From: a virus
DNA: 29,313 bases
Reading direction: 5' to 3' (one strand)
IMG/VR virus record: IMGVR_UViG_3300042868_003443
Span: 1-29,313 of that record
The notes under the pieces were generated by a model that saw nothing but the letters and a program-made list of their open reading frames with translations, did not search any database and was not told the DNA's origin. The position numbers and the translations under genes are program-made. This document shows, piece by piece, positions 6,114 through 14,947 of this stretch (its first letter is position 1; every line of letters starts with the position of its first letter).

Positions 6114-9100
6114 TTAGTCTCCAAGTTCTTTCTGTAAATATTTCGCAAAGGCGGGAGATGTTCCTAATATAGGAAGCAGCCTTGCACCTCTCTCGATTTG
6201 CTTACCTTCAGGTGCAGATAAAGCATTATCGATTTTGTTAATAAAGGAAAGTTGAGGGGATTGTTCAGAAAGATTCTGCCAAACCTGTGCCGCAACACCT
6301 TTATATTTACTGTTATCAGGAATCAAAGGATCCATTGTATCCCATATGCGCTGACCAGTTCCTAGTAAACCTGTTTGGGATACTAGACGTTGAAATTCTT
6401 TTTCTTCTTTTAACCATTCTGGTGGTGATTCACCATACTTAATTAGGTCTTTAATATACAATGCAAGCATAGACAAAGCAATCATCATAGCAATTGTTGC
6501 AGCTGCATTCTTTTGATCTTCAGAACCTGCTTTGCCTAGATCACCAATAAGTCTTGGTAAAAGGTTTGCTGTAAATGTTGATGTATAACCTTGGAATTGA
6601 GTAAACAAACTATAGTAAGGATCACTATAAAACTTAGGTCTATTAAGTTGGGATGGCATTACAACAGCTTCGTTTACAAAATTGTAAACAGCTAACTGCA
6701 TATTGTTTTCATACTTACTTTGATTTAAAGTACTGTCCTCATTAATAGATGTCATAAAGTTTATATCAATACCTAACCTATTTAGGTGGTCTCTTGCATC
6801 GTTTACTTGTTGCTCTGTATAAGATAAATCATTATTCTGAACAACACCTAACCAATTATTAATTGCATCTGCTGCAATACCTAACCTAGCATTTCTAGTA
6901 ATAGTAGTAACAGAAGTAAGACCAGTTAACTTAAAGAAACCCTCTGTCCATCGTTGATAATAGTTAGACATAATATCAATACGATTAGCTGTGTTTCCTT
7001 CTTTTAAATAACCTGCTCTAGACAAAGAAGATCTATGAGCAACTTCTTTAATTTGAACTCTATCTGTCATAGCATTACCAATATCACGTAGGTATGCTGA
7101 CATTTCTTTTCCAGCAGAAGTAAGCAATATCTTAAATGCTTTAATTGACTGTGGCTTATTAAGATTCCTAAACACCTGTGCAAACTCTACTGTAGAACTT
7201 ACTGCGGCTAAAGGTAACGCTGTAATTGTAGACAAGAAATTAACAGTACCTAACGCACCTTTAATATAAGGATTAGTAATAGGAAAGTAATTACCTGAAC
7301 GCATACTAAGAAAGTCTTTAAGTTCTTTAGCTATAAATGCAGCAGTAGCGTTATCAATAGTACCTTTGTTTAAAGAAGCTTGTATTAGAGCAGCTAGTTT
7401 AGCTCCATCTTTTCCAATAATATTTTTATTAACGTTAATAGCTGCAGCTTTACTAGACAAAGAATAAGCATTATTTAATATATCGTTAGACAAATACTTA
7501 GCAAACCTAGCTCTGTTCTCTGGTTCATTCAAGGCTTTAATAAGAACGTCTTTATCTTTTAATCCAGCAGTTACCTCATTAAATGGATTGATATCCTCAT
7601 TAAATACATCATCAATAGAATTGTTATCTCTGTTATTCATTAAAGAATTAACAATTTCTCCTGCTTCTTTTGAAGATATTTTTAATCCTACTTCTAAATC
7701 TTTAAGAAACTCTTTATATTTTTTAGTAATAACAGTCTTATCAATAGGTGATTGCTCTAAGAAAGATTTAAAAGTTAAAGCAGAACCCGTTGCATTGTTA
7801 TAATCATTAATTAAGTTAGTGATCTTACCAGCATACTCAGATAACTGATCTTTGTATTGATTATTAACTCCAAAATCAATACCTAAACTAGTAGCTAATT
7901 GATTAGCTGTTTGATCAGGATAAAGATTCATATTAGAAGAAATACGTTCTAAACCATCAATAACTTTTTTATCATTAAATAACTTATTGATTTGAGTTTC
8001 GTTTAAGCCTTTGAACTTACCTAGCATTTCTTCTTTAGTACCAAACCTACTAAAGATTTTAGCACTTAAAAGTGCTTGATGCTCATCAATAGATCTACCA
8101 TTAACAGGTCTTCCATAACCTAAAAACGTAGCAAGTGAACCCATGTACTCATCAGCATGTTGCATGCCTTTCATAATGGTTCCGCTATACTGACCAAACA
8201 AAGAAACAATACCTTTGTCAGCCCACCAAGAACCAGTCTTAGCAAACACACCTTCTGTTTGTCGTTTAGAAGTTTCTAACAAAGCAAGCTCTTCAATAGT
8301 TTTATCATTTTCAGGCTTACCAAATGCTTCTAATTGTATCTCAGCCGCAGATGGAATGTTACCACGCTCTTTATTCATTTTGTTTCTGAATTCAGAATCA
8401 CTGGTAATTTCATTAGGTGATATTCTATTAGTAAGAGTAGATACAGCAGTACTACCTCCACTCATTACTCCACCAAGTAAACCACCACCAACAGCTGCAT
8501 TAAGCATTCTGTTCTTTAATTTATTTTGTTCTAAGCTATCTGTAGGTAAAGACAATGTAACTTCTTCACCTAAGTAACCAGCTAATTCTTGTAATGATTC
8601 AGTAACTGATTCTGTTAATCCACCAATAGCAACAGACTTACCAATAGCTTTTGGTCCTAAGTTTGATTTAATAGTAGCAACTCTTAAAGCTTCACCTACT
8701 TCTTTAGTAGCTTCTTTTAAACTATTCTTAATTAATTGTTCTGCAGCTTCATCACCAATGCCTTTTAGCATTAGCTCTTTTTTAATCATCTGCTGAGTAG
8801 CTTGTTTGGTTATATCTAATCCTGGTTTAAATATAAAACCAATACCTAACCTATCTAAAGCTGTTTGAGTTAATCCGGAAGCAATAGCTGCAGTAGCATT
8901 TTTATTTTCTTCTTTTTGATTGTTCCAAGTATTACCAATATATATTCCAGCAGGAATTGATAAAGATAAACCATAAGTTAATGGAGCAGCTAAGGTAGCA
9001 ACAATAGTTGTTAGCATTTGAGGTGCTGATACAGCCGCTTGACCAATAGAAAAGTCTACAACTTTACGTAATGTATCTAGCTTCCAATCACCGTTGTCAT

Positions 9101-9914
9101 CAAATGCTTCTGGCTGTTTTAAGTATGGTAATTTTTCTAGGTTATCTTGTACACTTCTTACATTAGCGCTACCAATATCCCTTAGCCAATCAGAGCCAGT
9201 ACGATCCCCAATCATTTCAAGAGTTCCAAACAAACCTTTTTTAATTTCTTTGCCACCAATACTTAAACCAGTGCTGAGAGTAGCGTTTGTAACACCACGT
9301 TCATCTTCATCAGGTCTAATTAAAGCAGGTCCAACAAAGTAATCAAAGTCTGCTTGATTAAATTGTTTAGCTGTTGTAGTCCTTAACTTAGAGTAAACTT
9401 TTTCATTAGGATACATCTCACCAATAAGATTATAATACATCTCATCTGCAACAGTAACTTTACCTTCTAGCTCTCTTTGTCTACGATCTAATTTACCATA
9501 AGCTTCACTAGTTCTTTGTGACGGAGTGCTTTCTTTGTAAAGATCAGTATAACCTTTATACAACAACTCATTAGTTAATGCTCTACCACCTGAGTATAGA
9601 TCTCCTAATTCACGTCCATAAATATCTTTAGTACCGCTTAATTCAGGCGTAGTAAAACCACCGCCTTTAATAGTTTCTGCAACTAATTCTGACTGAGTAT
9701 CAGCACCTAATTGAGCACCTTTAATTTTACCGGGTAAAAATTTAGCACTCTCTCTTGTATTAATACCTTGCAATCTAAGTGTTGAATCAGGAAGGGCAAC
9801 AGTATCAGCATCCTTTAATCGAATGCTGTCTGTTCCCGTATCCATAACAGAGGGTTCAGGGATAGACTTTTCGTCTATTCCCATACCTATAAGTATTTCT
9901 TTAAGTCTATCCAT
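6114..9914 (-). CDS. Large ejection-type virion protein with N-terminal SNase-like nuclease domain
   Basis: A 1266-residue protein. Residues about 30-125 match the staphylococcal (thermo)nuclease fold: DADTVAL (D37 = SNase D21), LRLQGINTRES (R47 = R35, N52 = D40, E55 = E43) and IYGRELGDLYSGGRALTNEL (R101 = R87) with the following GYTDLY. The two catalytic arginines and the glutamate are kept, but the calcium ligand D40 is Asn. The rest has several hydrophobic, potentially membrane-inserting stretches (about residues 290-330, 470-495 and near 1120-1145) between helical regions, as expected of proteins ejected through the cell envelope. The start has GAGGT four bases upstream; four bases separate it from the next gene. 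The function of the C-terminal 1100 residues is not recognised. Confidence 0.7.
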   Translation of the reverse strand: MDRLKEILIGMGIDEKSIPEPSVMDTGTDSIRLKDADTVALPDSTLRLQGINTRESAKFLPGKIKGAQLGADTQSELVAETIKGGGFTTPELSGTKDIYGRELGDLYSGGRALTNELLYKGYTDLYKESTPSQRTSEAYGKLDRRQRELEGKVTVADEMYYNLIGEMYPNEKVYSKLRTTTAKQFNQADFDYFVGPALIRPDEDERGVTNATLSTGLSIGGKEIKKGLFGTLEMIGDRTGSDWLRDIGSANVRSVQDNLEKLPYLKQPEAFDDNGDWKLDTLRKVVDFSIGQAAVSAPQMLTTIVATLAAPLTYGLSLSIPAGIYIGNTWNNQKEENKNATAAIASGLTQTALDRLGIGFIFKPGLDITKQATQQMIKKELMLKGIGDEAAEQLIKNSLKEATKEVGEALRVATIKSNLGPKAIGKSVAIGGLTESVTESLQELAGYLGEEVTLSLPTDSLEQNKLKNRMLNAAVGGGLLGGVMSGGSTAVSTLTNRISPNEITSDSEFRNKMNKERGNIPSAAEIQLEAFGKPENDKTIEELALLETSKRQTEGVFAKTGSWWADKGIVSLFGQYSGTIMKGMQHADEYMGSLATFLGYGRPVNGRSIDEHQALLSAKIFSRFGTKEEMLGKFKGLNETQINKLFNDKKVIDGLERISSNMNLYPDQTANQLATSLGIDFGVNNQYKDQLSEYAGKITNLINDYNNATGSALTFKSFLEQSPIDKTVITKKYKEFLKDLEVGLKISSKEAGEIVNSLMNNRDNNSIDDVFNEDINPFNEVTAGLKDKDVLIKALNEPENRARFAKYLSNDILNNAYSLSSKAAAINVNKNIIGKDGAKLAALIQASLNKGTIDNATAAFIAKELKDFLSMRSGNYFPITNPYIKGALGTVNFLSTITALPLAAVSSTVEFAQVFRNLNKPQSIKAFKILLTSAGKEMSAYLRDIGNAMTDRVQIKEVAHRSSLSRAGYLKEGNTANRIDIMSNYYQRWTEGFFKLTGLTSVTTITRNARLGIAADAINNWLGVVQNNDLSYTEQQVNDARDHLNRLGIDINFMTSINEDSTLNQSKYENNMQLAVYNFVNEAVVMPSQLNRPKFYSDPYYSLFTQFQGYTSTFTANLLPRLIGDLGKAGSEDQKNAAATIAMMIALSMLALYIKDLIKYGESPPEWLKEEKEFQRLVSQTGLLGTGQRIWDTMDPLIPDNSKYKGVAAQVWQNLSEQSPQLSFINKIDNALSAPEGKQIERGARLLPILGTSPAFAKYLQKELGD

Positions 9915-9923
9915 GTTACCTCT

Positions 9924-12900
9924 TTATTTTTTAAATGTATCCAAAGCAAATAATGCAAATGCAGTATTTCTATCTGAGTTCTTATATTTGTTTTGTATAC
10001 CGTTACTATTAGCAGTCCACACTTCTGCTAGCCTTGCTATCTCAGCATCAGGACTTGTGTTAGCTTTGTTCTTAGAAATAAAAGTATTAGCTGAATCTCT
10101 AAGCGCAAGGATGTCGTCTGCTGACATAATCTTACCTGACTTTTTATCTAAAGTAACTAGCTTATCTGACAACTTACCACGTTCTCTAAACTCTCCAGCA
10201 GCTAGGTATGGTGTAATATCTTTAGAAACTTTATAAGTACCTGACTCAATATCTTTTACTAATTGTTCTGATGCAATAGTAGTAATCTTTTCAATTTCAT
10301 TTTGAACTGCACGATCATCTAAGTCAATCTTTTTGTTTCTAAAATAACTTTCAACTTGGCTAGCAGCTGATCCAGCAGTAACAATACCTTTTCTTTCTGG
10401 ATTAGCTTTACCTTTAACATTAGATGCACCAAAGTAACTCTCAACAATTGGTTCAAATATATTTTTAGAAAGCTTCTCTGAAAATTCTTGAGCACGTTTA
10501 GTCTTAGCAAGGTCACCATATTTACTGGAGTCCCATTTATCTAAGAAAGCACCGCTAGACATTAACCTATCAAAAGGAATACTCTTATCACCTACACGAG
10601 CCATTTGAACGGTCTCACCTTTACGAGGTCCAACTTGTTGAACTGTTTCGTATACCCATACAGGGTCTCCGGGTTTAAACACTTGTCCATTAATCTCAGT
10701 AGGTTTATTAACAGTCATAAGTTCTGATTTACCATTACGAATGTATGAAGTTTTAATTTCAGGTGCTTCACCTTTCTGACCGCCTTTAATCCAATTACGA
10801 ACAGCAACAGAATCACGACCCTCTCTGATCATCTCAGTTTCAAGTTGTTTGTCTTCTGCACGTATTAAATCTTGTTTTCTAAATTCACGTTCTTTATCAA
10901 AACGTTTATCAAGTAATTCTTCTTGCTGAGTAAAGCGTTTCTCTTGTTGTTCAGCTGCAAACTGTTCTGCTTGACGTTTATCAGCTGATTGAAGTGTATT
11001 TAATCCAGCAAATTTAAGGGATCCACCTACAGAACCACCTGTTAACATACCACCAGCAGCTAAAATACCAAACCTAACAAGCTCTTTATCACTAAACAAA
11101 CCTTTAGGACCAAAGATACCTTCTAAAGCTTTAGCAAGAAAGCCTTTCTTTTCTTCAGGTGTTCCTTTAATTTGAGATACACGAGCAAGGGCTTCATTAA
11201 CTTTACTAGATTCTTCTTGTGCTAATTTACCAAGCATATTAAACTTGTCAGCATTTTGTTGTTGAGAAAAACCAGTGCCTTCTACTGCAGGAACTTCTAC
11301 TTGTTTACCTTCTCCTAAAGACATATTATAAGCTTGATCATTAGCCATAGCTTGCTCATTCTTAACCATATCTGCTGGTCTAGGTACTTCATTAGTTGCT
11401 ACAGGTAATTTTTCAACTTCAATTTTTGTAGGAGTTACTGAATTACTAGCAACAATATCAGGAGGTGCTACATTAAAAATAGGTGCTCTAACATCTGCCA
11501 TTGTAGGAATAGCTTGATTAGCCCTTGCTAAAACATTTTTAGCTGCTTGAATAACTCTAGGGTTAGTACTTGTAGCTAAATCTTGTTTAGCAATAAGAAC
11601 TTCTCTACCTGTAGGTTCAACAAGAACTGGAGGAACAGGGTAACGAGAAAGCAAACTTGCGTTTTCATTAGAAGATGCTTGAGCTTCTGGGCTAGGTAAA
11701 GTACCTGCTTGAGCTGATGGAATAATATCTGTTGCTACTTGTGCTAAAGACTTACCTGCTTTAGTTGCTTTTTGAGCAATAAAGTTTTTAAAATCACCAG
11801 CTGTTTTACCAAAATAAGTATTTTGTTTTAATTCATTCTTAGTAAAATGTTTATCTAACGGCTCATCATCTTTAGCGGCAATAGCCGATACTGCTCTAGG
11901 ACCAAAACCAGCTGCATAAAGATTTTCTACTGTTAAAGGTAAACCCTTTTTCTTAAGCTGATTTGCATAATCATCATACTGGGTATCAGATAATTCTCTT
12001 TGATACTCAGGTTTAAAATAAGCTTCAGAATTATGGGCAACACCCTGAAGCTTTGGATTAATCTTTTGATACAAAGGTAATGTACCCGCAGTAGTTCCAG
12101 TAAGGCTAGAAGCTGTTTGACCTGCTTGTTTTTGTTTTGCTCTAGGATCATTAGATGCTTCAGCAAAAGCTCTCATTTTAAAGAAATCTTCTTTAGATAC
12201 TTCAGTAGGTGTATTAACTGCTAATGGGGCTACAACAGGTTGTGTTGCAGGAATTTGTTGACCAGCAATAAAGTTAAGAGCACGATCTAAATAAGAAACA
12301 TTATCTGTCCCATCTTCATAACCTGCTGCAGACTGTACTTGTTGAGGTACTACACCGTATGTACCATTAGAATAGTTAGCCTGAGCAGAAGAACCACGAC
12401 TAAAGTCAGGTACACTCATTGTACCATCCATAAAGGAAGATCCGGGTACGTCTGGATGACGATATGCTAACGATGGAACACCACTAGTACCATCCATATG
12501 GTATTTAGCTTGTCCAGGAGCATCTGAGTACCGCACATCTACAGCACCGTCACGCATGTCGTTAGCCTTACGACCTTCTTGTACCATACGCTTAATATCT
12601 TTTTTATTTTTAGGATCTTGTGCGGCAGGAGCTGGAATAACCGCTTCTCCGGGAGTAAGCATAGCAGGAACTGTATCAGTGCCTCGTGCTTGAAACATAG
12701 GCTTAGGTAAACTACGTTGACCTTGTTTGAACATACCAGTGCCAGCTAAAGGATTCTGAGTTGGAATACCTAGCTTTTGTTTGTTCATCTTAGGAGGAGG
12801 AATACCCATGTCCTTAAGTTTAGCATTGTTAACTTGTTCTTTATGACCTAAACCTTGATTAGCTTTTGCAGCTGCTTCCTGAAGTTTAATCTCATGTAAT

Positions 12901-13004
12901 TGTTGTTTACGACTTTCGTCAAGTCCCATCTTAGCCGCTTCACGGGCTTCTTTATTTTGAAACTTGAGGTACTCTCTCTGTTGTTTACCTGATAAGGGTG
13001 CCAT
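9924..13004 (-). CDS. Large internal/ejection virion protein with transglycosylase-like region
   Basis: A 1026-residue virion protein. The N-terminal 60 residues are a charged helix. Residues 105-145 hold ARGTDTVPAMLTPGEAVIP followed by a basic helix ending MVQEGR, a block typical of phage tape-measure and internal proteins. Four more GTxxV-type repeats follow to about residue 240. Residues 272-400 resemble the phage lytic-transglycosylase arrangement: an AFAEASND start with candidate catalytic E282, TASSLTGTTAGT, then ENLYAAGFGPRAVSAIAAKD and a late NTYFG; they are diverged, so activity is uncertain. A Gly-rich hydrophobic patch (GILAAGGMLTGGSVGG) and a long Gln/Glu/Arg coiled coil follow. 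AAGGAAAT lies upstream of the start. It probably opens the cell wall during DNA ejection, like T7 gp16 (inference). Confidence 0.65.
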   Translation of the reverse strand: MAPLSGKQQREYLKFQNKEAREAAKMGLDESRKQQLHEIKLQEAAAKANQGLGHKEQVNNAKLKDMGIPPPKMNKQKLGIPTQNPLAGTGMFKQGQRSLPKPMFQARGTDTVPAMLTPGEAVIPAPAAQDPKNKKDIKRMVQEGRKANDMRDGAVDVRYSDAPGQAKYHMDGTSGVPSLAYRHPDVPGSSFMDGTMSVPDFSRGSSAQANYSNGTYGVVPQQVQSAAGYEDGTDNVSYLDRALNFIAGQQIPATQPVVAPLAVNTPTEVSKEDFFKMRAFAEASNDPRAKQKQAGQTASSLTGTTAGTLPLYQKINPKLQGVAHNSEAYFKPEYQRELSDTQYDDYANQLKKKGLPLTVENLYAAGFGPRAVSAIAAKDDEPLDKHFTKNELKQNTYFGKTAGDFKNFIAQKATKAGKSLAQVATDIIPSAQAGTLPSPEAQASSNENASLLSRYPVPPVLVEPTGREVLIAKQDLATSTNPRVIQAAKNVLARANQAIPTMADVRAPIFNVAPPDIVASNSVTPTKIEVEKLPVATNEVPRPADMVKNEQAMANDQAYNMSLGEGKQVEVPAVEGTGFSQQQNADKFNMLGKLAQEESSKVNEALARVSQIKGTPEEKKGFLAKALEGIFGPKGLFSDKELVRFGILAAGGMLTGGSVGGSLKFAGLNTLQSADKRQAEQFAAEQQEKRFTQQEELLDKRFDKEREFRKQDLIRAEDKQLETEMIREGRDSVAVRNWIKGGQKGEAPEIKTSYIRNGKSELMTVNKPTEINGQVFKPGDPVWVYETVQQVGPRKGETVQMARVGDKSIPFDRLMSSGAFLDKWDSSKYGDLAKTKRAQEFSEKLSKNIFEPIVESYFGASNVKGKANPERKGIVTAGSAASQVESYFRNKKIDLDDRAVQNEIEKITTIASEQLVKDIESGTYKVSKDITPYLAAGEFRERGKLSDKLVTLDKKSGKIMSADDILALRDSANTFISKNKANTSPDAEIARLAEVWTANSNGIQNKYKNSDRNTAFALFALDTFKK

Positions 13005-13013
13005 AGTATTTCC

Positions 13014-13391
13014 TTAAAATAATTTTAGCTTCTTAGCTAAGAGTCCTGCTCCAATAGCCCATCCAATGGGGTTAGAAGCAAGAGCACCCATCATTGCAGT
13101 ACTACCCGCACCTACTGCACCTGCAAGACTACCTGCACCTGCTGCAGCTGCACCTTCTGCGGCACCAGCCGCTAATGGGGCTTTGAAAGCAAGAGTAGCC
13201 GCTTCAGCACCCTTCTCAGCAAGACCAATACCTTTGTTTAAAGCAATACCAGTAGCAGTATCCAACAAAGGATTTTGTTCTCTGATAGCTCCGGGGTTTG
13301 GTTCTTGTGCTGGTTGAATAGATGCGCTTAATGGTGCTGCAAGTTTCTTTTCATCAACCCAACCCCATGGATCATCATCTTGATTATACAT
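13014..13391 (-). CDS. Small Ala/Gly-rich virion/ejection-type protein, 125 aa
   Basis: Acidic aromatic N-terminus (MYNQDDDPWGWVDEKKL), a Pro/Gln linker, then a long Ala/Gly-rich amphipathic-to-hydrophobic segment from about residue 48 ending SNPIGWAIGAGLLAKKLKLF. The last 25 residues look like a membrane-active helix with a basic tail. Proteins of this look sit beside internal virion proteins in podoviruses, and its place just before the three giants fits an ejection or membrane-insertion role; this is inference. Start: GGAGG six bases upstream, and its ATG shares bases with the preceding stop (TAATG). I do not recognise a named family. Confidence 0.6.
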   Translation of the reverse strand: MYNQDDDPWGWVDEKKLAAPLSASIQPAQEPNPGAIREQNPLLDTATGIALNKGIGLAEKGAEAATLAFKAPLAAGAAEGAAAAGAGSLAGAVGAGSTAMMGALASNPIGWAIGAGLLAKKLKLF

Positions 13392-13822
13392 TATTTGCCT
13401 CCAGTAGTAGCTTTAGGGTTGTATACAGTAAATATATTTTCTGGTGTTATTGCTTTTTGAGTAGCTAAGCTAGTCATATAGGTTGATTTAGGAATAGCAA
13501 TAAAGTTTTCAGCAGATGTTGCTCGTGTAGCTACTTTATCGTTAGCTAAAGGACCTGTGTATTTAACAATAACATCATCATTAGGACCACCAGCGGCTCC
13601 TGCTGAATCACCATCTCCCGGACCAACAGCTCCTGCACCAATAATACCAGCAGTAGTACCATCATCAGTTGCGTCAGATGCGGCATCAGAAGCACTAATA
13701 GCACCTTCACCTATAATACCTGCTGTTGTACCGTCATCAGAAGCTTCACCACCATCTCCACCACCACCTCCGGGTCCACCACCATATTTCTTTTGAGCTT
13801 TAACTTTGTAATAAGAAGGCAT
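13391..13822 (-). CDS. Gly-rich virion-type protein with internal duplication, 143 aa
   Basis: The N-terminus (MPSYYKVKAQKKYGGG, then a Gly run) is followed by two copies of DDGTTAGIIG.GA at about residues 29-41 and 52-64, joined by an Ala/Ser/Asp linker. The C-terminal 60 residues are more ordinary (YTGPLANDKVATRATSAENF). Low complexity and acidity suggest a flexible structural protein. Both junctions are TAATG overlaps, so it is tightly coupled to the neighbouring ejection-type genes. GGGGGT precedes the start. Function is unknown; a minor capsid/tail-core component is the best guess from context. Confidence 0.6.
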   Translation of the reverse strand: MPSYYKVKAQKKYGGGPGGGGGDGGEASDDGTTAGIIGEGAISASDAASDATDDGTTAGIIGAGAVGPGDGDSAGAAGGPNDDVIVKYTGPLANDKVATRATSAENFIAIPKSTYMTSLATQKAITPENIFTVYNPKATTGGK

Positions 13823-14517
13823 TACTTACCCCCAGACACAGCAGTTTGTCTTGCTGGATTACCATAGATAGTTGATGCATAACGTTGTAGACCTTGCCAT
13901 GCTGAATCAAGACCTTGTTGTTCAACATTACGTTGTTGATTACCAAGGTTAGCAATACTAGATACACCACCTGTAGCAATACCAGACGCTGTTTGAGCAC
14001 CTGACTGTAATGCAGACTCAGCTGCAAGGCGGTTCTTAAACATATTAGCTTCGTAATCAGCATCTACCTTGGCAAGCTGACCTGTAGTTTCAGCGTTCTG
14101 AGCACCCTGCATAACAGCTTGTCGTGCTGATCCTAAGGTACCAGCTGCACCAAAGCCTGTGTTAAGTCCAGCTACTTTCTTTTGTGCATCGTTAACAATA
14201 GCGGCTTTAGTAGCGGCTAATGTTTCAGCACTAGGAGATGTTGCCATAGTAGACAATCTTGTGTTTTGATCATTAAGTGACTTAAGAGCTGTTGCTGTAG
14301 TACCACCCAGCATTTGAGCACCACTGCCAAAAGCCTGTTGTTGAAGTGTTGAAGCACCAGCAACGTTACCTAAGTTACCTGCTTGATAATTAGCTTCAGC
14401 GGCAGTACCTACATTCTCAATGTATGGTTGCGCCCAAGCGGGAATTGTTGGGACTGTGGTAGTTCCACCACCGCCTCCATAGTTCTTCTTAATAGAACCA
14501 TTAATACTATACTTCAT
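13822..14517 (-). CDS. Internal/ejection-type virion protein, 231 aa
   Basis: Ala/Gly/Gln-rich, largely helical protein. It begins MKYSINGSIKKNYGGGGG, then a Pro-rich turn (VPTIPAWAQPYIENV), a long helical body with many Ala/Gln/Asn, and ends GLQRYASTIYGNPARQTAVS. This Gly-rich start, helical body and YGNP-type end is a pattern I associate with internal core proteins of short-tailed phages, comparable in position and size to T7 gp14. T7 gp14 forms part of the ejected channel in the outer membrane; the equivalence is inferred. AGGATTT lies upstream of the start, which overlaps the previous gene by 11 bases. Confidence 0.6.
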   Translation of the reverse strand: MKYSINGSIKKNYGGGGGTTTVPTIPAWAQPYIENVGTAAEANYQAGNLGNVAGASTLQQQAFGSGAQMLGGTTATALKSLNDQNTRLSTMATSPSAETLAATKAAIVNDAQKKVAGLNTGFGAAGTLGSARQAVMQGAQNAETTGQLAKVDADYEANMFKNRLAAESALQSGAQTASGIATGGVSSIANLGNQQRNVEQQGLDSAWQGLQRYASTIYGNPARQTAVSGGK

Positions 14518-14932
14518 ATAAATCCTTTCGCATTACTACGTAAGCTTCTTTAAATCCGGGTACATACTTTGGTAGTACCTTTGCCCATCCTGGACGTCCC
14601 CACTGCTCAATGGCTTTGCATTTACTATCTCTGGCGAACTGTTCTACAGTAGGGAATACCTGAGACTGCTCTTCAAAGTTACTACCAGAAAAGGCAATAA
14701 TATGAAGCGTTTTATGTTGAGCATACTGTAGATACTGGGTTAAACCAGCACCTACAATATCTCCATCATTATCTAACACCGCCCAGCAATGAGCTACTCC
14801 ATTAAGAATTTTCTTCATGTAGTCTGTTAGAGTTGATTCGCCCTGACTATGCTCTAAGACATCAGCGAATAGTCCTGAAAGAGTAGCCCAGTTTGACAGA
14901 GCTTGTTCAGGTGTTAGTAGAATGATTTTCAT
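14507..14932 (-). CDS. GNAT-fold protein, T7 gp13-like (internal virion protein A type)
   Basis: A 141-residue protein with an acetyltransferase-like layout: a helical start, a beta segment CWAVLDNDGDIVGAGLTQYL, a second beta segment KTLHIIAFSGSNFEE, a helix, then KAIEQWGRPGWAKVLPKYVPG and a final FKEAYVVMRKDL strand. The GRxGW plus late aromatic strand is what I recall of phage GNAT-like proteins placed next to internal virion proteins, as T7 gp13 is. Whether it binds acetyl-CoA is doubtful, as no clear Q/RxxGxG/A loop is seen. No Shine-Dalgarno sequence is visible upstream (the leader is A-rich), unlike nearly all its neighbours. Confidence 0.6.
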   Translation of the reverse strand: MKIILLTPEQALSNWATLSGLFADVLEHSQGESTLTDYMKKILNGVAHCWAVLDNDGDIVGAGLTQYLQYAQHKTLHIIAFSGSNFEEQSQVFPTVEQFARDSKCKAIEQWGRPGWAKVLPKYVPGFKEAYVVMRKDLYEV

Positions 14933-14947
14933 TTGTTTTATTTTAAA

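Noticed and set aside
8215-8577. + strand 120-aa open frame inside the SNase-domain gene
   Set aside because: Antisense shadow of a long well-supported gene, with no ribosome binding site or recognisable domain.
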